Source: Bradyrhizobium sp. CB1717
Lineage (GTDB): Bacteria; Pseudomonadota; Alphaproteobacteria; Rhizobiales; Xanthobacteraceae
Length of the DNA: 64,000 nt
Assembly (NCBI RefSeq): GCF_029714325.1
Contig: NZ_CP121666.1
Coordinates: forward strand, 6,107,001 to 6,171,000
Direction: 5' to 3'
In this document: positions 9,441 through 16,954 of the stretch, one piece after another
Position numbering within the stretch: position 1 is the first letter of the stretch
Layout: each line of letters opens with the position of its first letter
Notes under the pieces: model-generated
What the model was told of the DNA's origin: nothing
Databases searched by the model: none
Seen by the model: the letters and a program-made list of their open reading frames with translations, nothing else
Translations under genes and position numbers: made by a program

Positions 9441-10823
9441 GTGCCGCAAGCTATCTTATCCGCGCAGAGCCGACCTCAACGTTCGCCTGCCGAGTTGGCC
9501 TCCATCATCACAACCGCCTATGAGCGCATCGAGCGGGACCGGCTTCGCAACTGCTGGATCTATGTGCGGCCCGTGGAAGAAGCGCTGGCCGAGGCTGATG
9601 CCCTTGTGCAGCGAGCGGAGCGGGGCGAAGTCCTGCCGCTCCTTGGCGTGCCATTCGGCGTCAAGGACAATATCGACGTCGAGGACATGCCAACGACAGC
9701 AGCCTGTCCGTCATTCGAATATGGGGCTGCGCAATCGGCTAGATGCGTCGAGAGATTGACGGCCGCGGGTGCGATCTGTCTTGGCAAGACCAACCTGGAT
9801 CAATTTGCAACCGGACTGTCCGGCACCCGCTCCCCCTACGGCGCCTGTTCCAGCGCAGCCAACGATCTGTACGTCTCCGGCGGTTCGAGTTCCGGTTCGG
9901 CTGCTGCCGTGGCATCCGGCCATGTTGCCTTCGCGCTCGGCACGGATACCGGCGGCTCGGGCCGGATTCCCGCAGGCTTCAATGGGATCATCGGGATCAA
10001 GCCAACCGTAGGCCTCGTCTCATCCCGGGGGCTTGTGCCGAACTGTCCGACGCTCGATTGCCCCTCGATTTTCTGCAATTCCATTGCCGAGGGCCGAATT
10101 CTGCTCAGGCTGATCGAAGGATTCGACGACAGCGATCCTTATAGCCGCCAACGGATTGCCCCGTCCTCCCCATCTCATCGCAAATTCCGCTTCGGCCAGG
10201 TCTCTGTCGGCCATCTGAATCCATTCGGCATGCCGGAATGCAATGACCTCTACGGGCAGGCCTGCACGAGGCTTTCGGGACTGGGAGGCCAATCCAGGCA
10301 AATTGACTTCGCGCCTTTCGCCGAAGCCGGTGAAATGCTCTTTTCAGGGCCTTGGATTGCCGAACGTCATGCGGCGATCGGCAAGCTCCTGGACATCGAT
10401 CATGGGGACCTGCTTGACGTCACCCGCAACGTGCTGAGCGCAGCTACCCAGTTTTCCGCAACAGATGCGTTTGCCGCGCAACATCGACTTTTGAAGCTGC
10501 GACGCCAGATCCAATCGGTTTTCGAGGAGATCGATGTCCTGGTGGTACCGACCGCGCCACGCCCCTTCACGATCTCGGAGATGATGGTAGATCCTATCAC
10601 GCTCAACAGCCGCCTCGGTTACTACTCCTATTTTGCCAATCTCGTGGACTTGTGCGCGGTGGCAGTCCCCAACGCAACGCTCGGCAACGGCATGCCGATG
10701 GGCATCACTTTGCTGGCGCCTGCGTGGCGTGACCATGCTCTTCTCGACCTTGCCGAGCGATGGCTGCCCGATGCGAAGGCCGGACTGTTCGATCTGAGAG
10801 TATATCCGAAGGCCGCGTCCTAG
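9441..10823 (+). CDS. Allophanate-hydrolase-type amidase (amidase-signature family)
   Basis: 460 residues from GTG 9441. The amidase-signature catalytic elements are all visible: the Lys in GVPFGVKDNID (about residue 75), the cis-Ser in SGGSSSGSA (about 149-150) and the nucleophile in GTDTGGSGR (about 173). The words TTAACPSFEY, GKTNLDQFATGL, GTRSPYGA, GLVSSRGLVPNCPTLDC and SIFCNS match the amidase half of allophanate hydrolases, which cleave allophanate to ammonia and CO2. AtzF-type enzymes of about 600 residues have an extra C-terminal domain; it is absent here, so the true substrate may be another ureido or amide compound. It is convergent with the Crp/Fnr gene and their stop codons share one CTAG. 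A regulatory palindrome lies 58 bp upstream. Amidase family is firm; allophanate specificity is inferred. Confidence 0.85.
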   Translation: MPQAILSAQSRPQRSPAELASIITTAYERIERDRLRNCWIYVRPVEEALAEADALVQRAERGEVLPLLGVPFGVKDNIDVEDMPTTAACPSFEYGAAQSARCVERLTAAGAICLGKTNLDQFATGLSGTRSPYGACSSAANDLYVSGGSSSGSAAAVASGHVAFALGTDTGGSGRIPAGFNGIIGIKPTVGLVSSRGLVPNCPTLDCPSIFCNSIAEGRILLRLIEGFDDSDPYSRQRIAPSSPSHRKFRFGQVSVGHLNPFGMPECNDLYGQACTRLSGLGGQSRQIDFAPFAEAGEMLFSGPWIAERHAAIGKLLDIDHGDLLDVTRNVLSAATQFSATDAFAAQHRLLKLRRQIQSVFEEIDVLVVPTAPRPFTISEMMVDPITLNSRLGYYSYFANLVDLCAVAVPNATLGNGMPMGITLLAPAWRDHALLDLAERWLPDAKAGLFDLRVYPKAAS

Positions 10824-11545
10824 ACGACTTCGAGATCGAGAGCGCGCAGATTGAGGATCACAATCAGGCCCCGGTGATAACGGATGACGTCCCTTGCCTG
10901 CATGCGGGAAAGCTGCACCGTCACCCATTGGCGGGTTGAGCCGATCAGATTGGCGAGATCACCATGTGTGAACGGGATCCCGATCACGATCTCACGGCCT
11001 TGCTGCGAGCCGTAGACCTTCGAGAGAAAGATCAACAGACGATGCAACCGCTCGGTCACCGAACGGGTCCCCAGCATTTGCGCCATGGCCGAGTAACACC
11101 TTGCCTTGAAGGCGAGTGCATCCAGGAGCGCGACCGCGATACTGGCCGATTGAAGCGCTAGCGCGCGAAGGGCTGGGCCGGGCAAGAACGTCACTTGGCT
11201 CCGCTCCACCGCAACTGAAGACCAGACGTGGGCACCAGTACCGAACAGATCCGGGCCGCCGACGAAATTGCCGGCGAACCAGTACGCTAACGTCACCTCA
11301 CGTCCGGAAGGAGCCGCGTAGTAGCTGCGAATACGCCCCTCTTCGATCAGATAAATGCCGTTCTGCAGGTCGCCCTGCCGCCAGACATGCTTGCCTGCCT
11401 GAAAGACCTCCTTGCGGCCGATCGCGAGGATACGACGCCGGTCAGCCTCACACAGCGGATCCAGCAAGCTGGGCAGCGACCCGACCTGCGCGTCCGATCC
11501 CGCCAGCATGATGCTGGTCGTATTCCTGAGACTTGCCGCTGACAT
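10820..11545 (-). CDS. Crp/Fnr-family transcriptional regulator (copy A)
   Basis: 241 residues from ATG 11545, with GGGAG 7 nt upstream. The cyclic-nucleotide-binding-fold domain covers residues about 35-140 (EEGRIRSYYAAPSGREVTLAYW, GNFVGGPDLF). A dimer helix follows, then a winged helix with recognition helix STRQWVTVQLSRM at 203-215. No N-terminal Cys cluster of the Fnr type is seen. It is clearly paralogous to the regulator at 20265-21038: both share GREVTLAYW/GREITLAYW, GNFVGGP, QMLGTRS and TRQWVT. Near-identical recognition helices predict the same DNA site. It lies 67 bp downstream of the ABC ATPase gene on the same strand and may be its last operon member. Effector unknown. Confidence 0.9.
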   Translation of the reverse strand: MSAASLRNTTSIMLAGSDAQVGSLPSLLDPLCEADRRRILAIGRKEVFQAGKHVWRQGDLQNGIYLIEEGRIRSYYAAPSGREVTLAYWFAGNFVGGPDLFGTGAHVWSSVAVERSQVTFLPGPALRALALQSASIAVALLDALAFKARCYSAMAQMLGTRSVTERLHRLLIFLSKVYGSQQGREIVIGIPFTHGDLANLIGSTRQWVTVQLSRMQARDVIRYHRGLIVILNLRALDLEVV

Positions 11546-11612
11546 CCGCTCGCTCCCTTGCCGCCGCAAGGAAAACCATTCAAGAGCCATGCCAGACCAT
11601 GGCATCAGGCGC

Positions 11613-12479
11613 CTACGTCCTGATTTCCATTTGCTCGAAGGCCCGGCGACCTTCCGAGCGGATCAGATCAAGGCAATCCCGCTTGAGGGCGAGATAGGCA
11701 GCCTCCGCCACGATGGCGCTGGAGCGCGGTCGCGGCAAGCTCACGTGAAGATCCTTGAGGATGCGGCCTGGTCCCGCGCTCATGATCAGCACACGGTCAG
11801 AGAGAAGGATCGCTTCATCGATGTCGTGTGTGACGAAGACGATTGTTGCGTTGATCCGCTCGCGGAGCTCGAGCAAATTGTCCTGCATGACCGCCCGGGT
11901 CTGCGCATCCAGCGCTCCGAACGGCTCGTCCATCAACAGCACGCGCGGCTGATTGGCGAGGGCACGGGCAATCGCAACCCGCTGCTGCATGCCTCCCGAT
12001 AGCGTGTGCGGATATGCCGACGCAAATCTCGTCAGCCCGATCATCTCGATGAGGTCGTCGGCAATCCGCAGCGCCTCCGCTTTCGACTTGCCGAGGGCGC
12101 GCGGCCCGTGCGCGATGTTCCGGCGCACCGATTTCCACGGAAACAGATGTGGCTGCTGGAAGACCATCCCGATCTCGGGCCGTGGCGCGCGCATCGCTTC
12201 GCCCGCTATGAGCACTTGGCCTTCGAACGGCCGCTCGAGGCCGGCCATCGCATTCAGGAGCGTGGACTTGCCGCAGCCGGATGGACCGACGATCGAGACG
12301 AATTCTCCCTGGGCTACCGCCAGGGATACGCGGTCAACCGCGATGACCTGTCCGCTCGACCCATCGAAGACGATGCTCAAATCCTCGACCCGGATGATTG
12401 CCTGAAGCGCCGGAGCGGAAGGCGAGTACGTATCCACGAGCTTGAGCGGCTGGTCTGGACGAAGCAAGCTCGGGGTCAT
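11613..12479 (-). CDS. NitT/TauT-family ABC transporter ATPase (system A)
   Basis: 288 residues. Walker A GPSGCGKS at 65-72, signature LSGGMQQ at 160-166, Walker B LLMDEP at 181-186 and switch His in FVTHDIDEA. The Q-loop region FQQPHLFPWKSV is typical of SsuB/TauB/NrtD importers. ATG 12479 overlaps the permease stop (ATGA), so the two are translationally coupled; open frame upstream of this ATG belongs to the antisense/other-frame shadow of the permease. It energises uptake of a sulfonate-, nitrate- or similar small-anion-type substrate; the exact substrate cannot be told. Confidence 0.9.
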   Translation of the reverse strand: MTPSLLRPDQPLKLVDTYSPSAPALQAIIRVEDLSIVFDGSSGQVIAVDRVSLAVAQGEFVSIVGPSGCGKSTLLNAMAGLERPFEGQVLIAGEAMRAPRPEIGMVFQQPHLFPWKSVRRNIAHGPRALGKSKAEALRIADDLIEMIGLTRFASAYPHTLSGGMQQRVAIARALANQPRVLLMDEPFGALDAQTRAVMQDNLLELRERINATIVFVTHDIDEAILLSDRVLIMSAGPGRILKDLHVSLPRPRSSAIVAEAAYLALKRDCLDLIRSEGRRAFEQMEIRT

Positions 12480-13255
12480 CGCCACCACACGGCACGTTCG
12501 GCAAGGGTCGCGAAGGAACGGTCGGCGACGAAGGAAAGCAGCCCGAGAGCCGCCAACCCGCCCATGACCTGACCCGTTTGCATGTTCTGTTGCGCAATTT
12601 CGATACGGTAGACGATACCGGAAAACGCTCCTGCCAACTCGGCGGCAACCAGCGTGTAGAAGGAGATACTCACCGCGGTCCGAAGACCGACCGTGATATA
12701 GGGCAGCGCGCCAAGAAGGACGATCTCCCACAGCATCTGCGGCTGCGGCGTGCCGAGCATCTGGGCGGCACGGATGAGTCCGCGGTCGACCTTCTGCACC
12801 CCGATGTGGGTCGCGAGCCATACCGTGAAGAACACGCCCCAGACAACCAGGAATAGCTTGCCTGTCTCCGAGAGGCCAAACCAGAGGATGACGATCGGCA
12901 CGAAGGCGATGGGAGGAATTGGACGAAGGATGTGAAACAAGGGTGAAAGCAGGCTGGACACCAGCCGGAACCGGCCAGTCAGGACGCCGAGCACGATCCC
13001 GCCCGCAGCCCCGATCGCAAATCCCGCGGCCACGCGCGAGAGGCTCGCCATCAGGTCGCCGAAGAATTGTCCGCTGCGGATCCATTCGAGAACGGCGATA
13101 GCGACGGTCGATGGCGGCGGAAACAGCACGGCGTTCACGATGCCGGAGCGCGCAACCAGTTCCCACACGCCTGTGAAGGCGGGCACGGAGAGAACGGCGA
13201 CCAGTACGCTCAGCCGTGCGGTCGCGCTCGCACTCCCGCGTCCCCCACCGCTCAC
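12476..13255 (-). CDS. NitT/TauT-family ABC transporter permease (system A)
   Basis: 259 residues with about six hydrophobic segments. The BPD_transp_1 fold and EAA-type loop are visible around GLIRAAQMLGTPQPQMLWEIVL. The word HILRPIPPIAFVPIVILWFG is characteristic of SsuC/TauC permeases. The GTG start overlaps the stop of the binding-protein gene by four bases (GTGA), and the stop overlaps the ATPase start, so the three genes form one tightly coupled operon read towards the regulator at 10820-11545. Confidence 0.9.
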   Translation of the reverse strand: MSGGGRGSASATARLSVLVAVLSVPAFTGVWELVARSGIVNAVLFPPPSTVAIAVLEWIRSGQFFGDLMASLSRVAAGFAIGAAGGIVLGVLTGRFRLVSSLLSPLFHILRPIPPIAFVPIVILWFGLSETGKLFLVVWGVFFTVWLATHIGVQKVDRGLIRAAQMLGTPQPQMLWEIVLLGALPYITVGLRTAVSISFYTLVAAELAGAFSGIVYRIEIAQQNMQTGQVMGGLAALGLLSFVADRSFATLAERAVWWR

Positions 13256-14250
13256 GGGCGCGCCTCCAGTGTGACGCGAGCCGGATCGAGCGCCTTCAGC
13301 GGCGCCGTCACCAGGACTTTCGAGAAATCGGGCATGCTCGCGCCAGGGGGATGATTGCCGGTCTCGAGCCGCCAGGCGGCATGGGTTTTCAGAGTCGTGA
13401 GAATCCTGTCGTCGAGGCGCACATGGTAGACATAGTCCGGCCAGATCGCAGCCAATTCATCGCGTTTCATCCCGGTCGCCGTGGCGATGACGTCGATCGC
13501 ATCATCCTGATGCGCCTTGAGCCAGCCCTCGGCTTCGATGAGGGACGCCAGGAACTTGCCGACGATCGCAGGGTTGGCCGCGAGGTAGGACTGCGTCACG
13601 ACAATATTGAAGGTCTCCGAGTAGAGACCTTTGGTCTCAAGCGGGATCGCGCCTTCGCCAAGAGCCTTCTTCGCATTCGCAACGTGCGGCTCCCAAGTGT
13701 CGAACGCGTCGATGCTGCCGGCCGCCATGGCGGGGAGCATCTCCTGAGGTCGCAGATTGACGAGCGTCACGTCCTTCGACGTCAGGCCCGCCGCTTTCAA
13801 CAGAACCGAGGTGTAAACTTCGCTGCCGGTTCCGGCCGTAAAGGCGATTCGCTTTCCACGCAGATCAGCCTTCGTCTTGATCCCGGCAGAAGCCGCGGTC
13901 ATGGTCTTGAGATCCGAATATTCCATCCCCGCCACGAAGGCGATCGGCTGTTGCGCCATCGCGGCCGCCGTGACCGGCGCCTCGGCGGTTGTCGCGATAT
14001 CCGCTCCACCCCCAAGCACCGTATCGAGGCACTGCTTCCCGCTGGTGAAATTGGAGACCGAGATATCAAGCCCATGCTTGGCGAAAATGCCCTTCGCATT
14101 GGCGACAATCGCCAGTCCCGAGATCGGCCCAAGATTCTGGGCGAGCCGCGCCTTCAGCAATTCCTCGGCCGTCGCGCGCCCAGACGGTGCAAACAGGAAG
14201 GACGCAGATAGCACGAACACGGCGAAGCGAAGACCAATTGTTGATCGCAT
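13252..14250 (-). CDS. NitT/TauT-family ABC transporter substrate-binding protein (system A)
   Basis: 332 residues from ATG 14250; a signal peptide ends near residue 28 (GRATAEE). The mature part shows the SsuA/NMT1 pattern: LGPISGLAIVANAKGIFAKHGLDI, GGGADIATTAEAP, DLRGKRIAFTAGTGSEVY, GSIDAFDTWEPH. Such proteins collect sulfonates, nitrate, aliphatic thiols or thiamine precursors in the periplasm. The longer in-frame version starting at 14367 has no signal peptide and would read through the palindrome at 14327-14338, so the shorter start is preferred. First gene of the operon SBP-permease-ATPase. Confidence 0.9.
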   Translation of the reverse strand: MRSTIGLRFAVFVLSASFLFAPSGRATAEELLKARLAQNLGPISGLAIVANAKGIFAKHGLDISVSNFTSGKQCLDTVLGGGADIATTAEAPVTAAAMAQQPIAFVAGMEYSDLKTMTAASAGIKTKADLRGKRIAFTAGTGSEVYTSVLLKAAGLTSKDVTLVNLRPQEMLPAMAAGSIDAFDTWEPHVANAKKALGEGAIPLETKGLYSETFNIVVTQSYLAANPAIVGKFLASLIEAEGWLKAHQDDAIDVIATATGMKRDELAAIWPDYVYHVRLDDRILTTLKTHAAWRLETGNHPPGASMPDFSKVLVTAPLKALDPARVTLEARP

Positions 14251-14326
14251 GCCAAACCCCTGTGATGCCGGCGACCGGAGTGATCGACCTTGACGATAGG
14301 ATCGTCTGAAGATGGAAGGCCATGAA

Positions 14327-14338
14327 GCAATTAATCGA
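14327..14338 (-). promoter_or_regulatory. Island palindrome copy 2, upstream of ABC system A
   Basis: GCAATTAATCGA (plus strand), 77 bp upstream of the ATG at 14250. One arm is TCGA instead of TTGC. Confidence 0.55.
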
Positions 14339-14485
14339 CAAGGCCCTGCTGTCCCATTTTTGCGCAAGAAAACCAGCTTCCGACCGTGACCGGGGCAATA
14401 AATTCATCAAGCTGCTCACACCTTGGGCGCAGCGTAGCCTGCGGCAACGGCACTCTGCTGGCTTTCGCCAAGCCCTGATTCCGAT

Positions 14486-15445
14486 TCAATCAGAACCGAT
14501 CGGGCTTTCGATGCCGTTGCGTGCGCGGCGAAACCAGGCCCACGTTTGCCGCGTCACTGCGATGTAGCCAGGGCCCCGGTAGACGATCTGATCGGCGACG
14601 ATCCGGTTCAGTTTCGGCAGCGCATGGAACGGAATCGAAGGATACGCATGGTGTTCGACATGATAGGGCATGTTCCATGCAAACCAGCGCACGAACATGG
14701 CGGTATAGGTGGTGCGCGTATTCTGGAAGGCGCTGCGCGTGCGATCGCAACCGGTGTGTTCGGCAAGGAGATACGGACGCAGAAACAATTGACCGACGAT
14801 CACGGGGACGACCCAGACCCACAACAGGATCGAGGTGTGCAGCGCGATCGACGCCAGCAACAGCGCGACGTAGCCTGCCAGATGCAGGCGCGCTTCCATC
14901 ACGACAATGTGGCGTTTGCTTTCCGGAATCCAAGGCGACGCGGCATTGCCGGTCAACGCATGGCGAAGCATCAGTCCCACCCGGAAGGCGACCTGCCGCA
15001 AGCCGCTGTAGACGATCAGCAGTTGGGCGTTCGAAGTCGGGATCGGAACCGACAGCAGTTCCGGATCCCTCTTTGGATCCTGCGTATAGCGATGATGATC
15101 CCAGTGGAACAGGCAGTAATATTCGTAAGGCAAGCCGACCGCGAACGAGGAGAGATGACCGAAGGCGAGATTAAGTGCGCGGTTGCGGAACGCCGTCTTG
15201 TGGGCGGTCTCGTGTACCACCATGAACAGGAATGCGACAAAGTAACTTTGGACGACGACCAGCGGCAACGCCCATACGATTCCGTATCGCGAAGAGACCA
15301 GCCAGATCAGCGCGCCGACAACGACGATGACGCCGTAGTGGCTGGCCGCGCGGACCAGACCTTGCCAATCGGACCGCACCGACAACTCGCGCAGCATGGC
15401 CGGAGTCAGCGGCTTCTCTCCGGTGGCAGTGATGGCATTGCTCAT
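14486..15445 (-). CDS. Membrane fatty-acid-desaturase-family protein
   Basis: 319 residues. Three histidine boxes of the di-iron membrane desaturase/hydroxylase family are present: HETAH at 78-82, HWDHH at 114-118 and HVEHH at 262-266, plus the accessory His in LLAEHTGC. Hydrophobic segments lie at about 36-50, 56-76 and 190-222. These enzymes use O2 and electrons from ferredoxin or cytochrome b5 to desaturate or hydroxylate lipid-like substrates. The nearby ferredoxin and ferredoxin-NADP reductase are plausible partners (inference). Monocistronic, with a palindrome copy 108 bp upstream. The real substrate is unknown; hydroxylase or carotene ketolase-like activity cannot be excluded. Confidence 0.88.
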   Translation of the reverse strand: MSNAITATGEKPLTPAMLRELSVRSDWQGLVRAASHYGVIVVVGALIWLVSSRYGIVWALPLVVVQSYFVAFLFMVVHETAHKTAFRNRALNLAFGHLSSFAVGLPYEYYCLFHWDHHRYTQDPKRDPELLSVPIPTSNAQLLIVYSGLRQVAFRVGLMLRHALTGNAASPWIPESKRHIVVMEARLHLAGYVALLLASIALHTSILLWVWVVPVIVGQLFLRPYLLAEHTGCDRTRSAFQNTRTTYTAMFVRWFAWNMPYHVEHHAYPSIPFHALPKLNRIVADQIVYRGPGYIAVTRQTWAWFRRARNGIESPIGSD

Positions 15446-15552
15446 GATCGTAGTCGCCTCTTTCCGGGATCACACACTTGACCGTGCTCGAGCGGACGCT
15501 GGAATTTCGTCAAGCACAGACCGATCCTAGGGAGCGACGCCGTAATGCAGAA

Positions 15553-15564
15553 GCAATTAATTTC
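15553..15564 (-). promoter_or_regulatory. Island palindrome copy 3, upstream of the desaturase
   Basis: GCAATTAATTTC (plus strand), 108 bp upstream of the desaturase ATG at 15445; one arm is degenerate (TTTC). Confidence 0.45.
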
Positions 15565-15709
15565 GCTGGCGTTCTGCGTGCGGCATATCGACGTGCGCGG
15601 TATAGGGTACGAAGCAGATCCGCCACCAGTTTCAGATCAGCCCCTGCCACACCCTTTTTAACCGCGACGCTACCTCGCGCGGACTGGACTGTCGAACTCA
15701 GATCTTGAC

Positions 15710-16687
15710 TTACGATTCTGCTCGCGCCCTTTTCGCCGCGATCTGCTGGAGCGCCCAGCGCGCGTTCTTGCGCACGTCGGGATCGGGATCGTTGGCGACC
15801 ACGGCGAGGTAAGCCTCGCCCTCGGGATCGGCGATCTCGCCGAGCGCGGCGGCCGCCTCCTTTCGCAAATTGGCGTGGTCGTGGTTGACGCAATTACCGA
15901 TCGGGCGCACCGCACGCTCGATCTTCATCTTGCCAAGGCTGCGGATCGCCTTCAGCCGCACCTGCCAAAACTCGTCGGCGAGGCAGGTGACCAGTTGATC
16001 GGCGGCGAGCGAACCGTTGACGTTGAGGCCGAGCGTCTCCGCCGCCATCTCGCGGACCATCCAGTCGGAATCCTTCAACGCGCGCGTGATGGTCTCGGCC
16101 GCCGGCTTCATCTGCGAGAACGCAAGCGCGCTCACTGCGGCGCGGCGGACATGGGCGTCGGGATCGCTGATCAGCGCGGTCAGCGCGGGGATGGATTCTT
16201 CCAGCTTGAGGAACCCGATCACGCCGATCGCCTGCACGCGCACGGCGGCGTCAGCATCCTGGAGCGCTTCCAGCGCCGGCTTGAGCGTATCCTTGCAGCG
16301 CAATTCCTTCAGCGCACGCAGCGCGCCCATGCGGACAAAGGCGTGGGCGTGCTTGACCAGCGGCAGGATGATCTCGGCGCAGGCGGGATCCTTGAACTCG
16401 GCCATGCTGTCGGCCGCGGCCGCCGCCACGATCCTTTCAGGGTCGACCAGCAGCTTGACCAGCGCGCTCGCAGCCTCCGGCCCGTCGAACTCGCCGAGCG
16501 CCATCGCCACCTGCTGGCGCACGCCGGCGTCGGGATCGGCCACGAGGTTCGAGAGATGCGCCACGGCCGCGGGATCGCCGGAATGGCCGAGCGCAATGAT
16601 GGCGACGCGGCGCTCGGCGGGATCGGCGGCCTGGAGCCGCTCGTCGGCGTCCTCCAAATCGTCGTAGGATTCGAACGGGCTCGACAT
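15710..16687 (-). CDS. HEAT-repeat (PBS-lyase-like) protein
   Basis: 325 residues from ATG 16687, preceded by GAGGTGATC. Almost the whole protein is HEAT-like helical repeats of about 31 residues, roughly nine of them (e.g. DPDAGVRQQVAMALGEF, DPDAHVRRAAVSALAF, DHANLRKEAAAALGEI). No signal peptide, so cytoplasmic. Such repeats act as protein-protein scaffolds or handle cofactors. It starts 2 bp after the ferredoxin stop and is co-transcribed with ferredoxin and flavoprotein, so a scaffold or maturation role for that redox complex is likely but unproven. Confidence 0.88.
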   Translation of the reverse strand: MSSPFESYDDLEDADERLQAADPAERRVAIIALGHSGDPAAVAHLSNLVADPDAGVRQQVAMALGEFDGPEAASALVKLLVDPERIVAAAAADSMAEFKDPACAEIILPLVKHAHAFVRMGALRALKELRCKDTLKPALEALQDADAAVRVQAIGVIGFLKLEESIPALTALISDPDAHVRRAAVSALAFSQMKPAAETITRALKDSDWMVREMAAETLGLNVNGSLAADQLVTCLADEFWQVRLKAIRSLGKMKIERAVRPIGNCVNHDHANLRKEAAAALGEIADPEGEAYLAVVANDPDPDVRKNARWALQQIAAKRARAES

Positions 16688-16689
16688 GA

Positions 16690-16923
16690 TCACCTCAACA
16701 GATAGGGAATGTTGACGGTGACGGCGCCGGTCGGGCAATCGGCCTCGCAGGGCATGCAGTACCAGCACTCGTCATAGGCCATGTAGGCCTTGTTGGTCAT
16801 GTCGCTGATGCGCAAGACGTCGAGCGGACAGACGTCGACGCAGACGGTGCAGCCCTTGTCGGCGATGCACTTGGCATCGTCGACGACCACCGGAACCGAT
16901 GTCTGATAGGACGCGAGAGGCAT
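16690..16923 (-). CDS. Small 8-Cys (2[4Fe-4S]-type) ferredoxin, AprB-like
   Basis: 77 residues from ATG 16923. Two Cys clusters: C19-x5-C25-x2-C28-x3-C32-P and C53-x2-C56-x2-C59-x3-C63-P. The second (DECWYCMPCEADCP) resembles the beta subunit of adenylylsulfate reductase; the first differs in its spacing. It lacks the C-terminal tail of true AprB. It lies between the flavoprotein (31 bp upstream) and the HEAT protein (2 bp downstream) and is probably the electron-transfer subunit of the flavoprotein. Confidence 0.88.
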   Translation of the reverse strand: MPLASYQTSVPVVVDDAKCIADKGCTVCVDVCPLDVLRISDMTNKAYMAYDECWYCMPCEADCPTGAVTVNIPYLLR

Positions 16924-16954
16924 GTGATGTCTCCTGTTGTTCTGTTGCGGTGGA

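Noticed and set aside
12480..13166. In-frame N-terminal extension of the system A ATPase of about 230 residues
   Set aside because: It lies antisense-frame over the permease gene; the ATPase family similarity begins after ATG 12479, which overlaps the permease stop.
15446..15709. 76-codon plus-strand frame between the desaturase and HEAT genes
   Set aside because: No ribosome-binding site or similarity; it covers the desaturase promoter and the palindrome at 15553.
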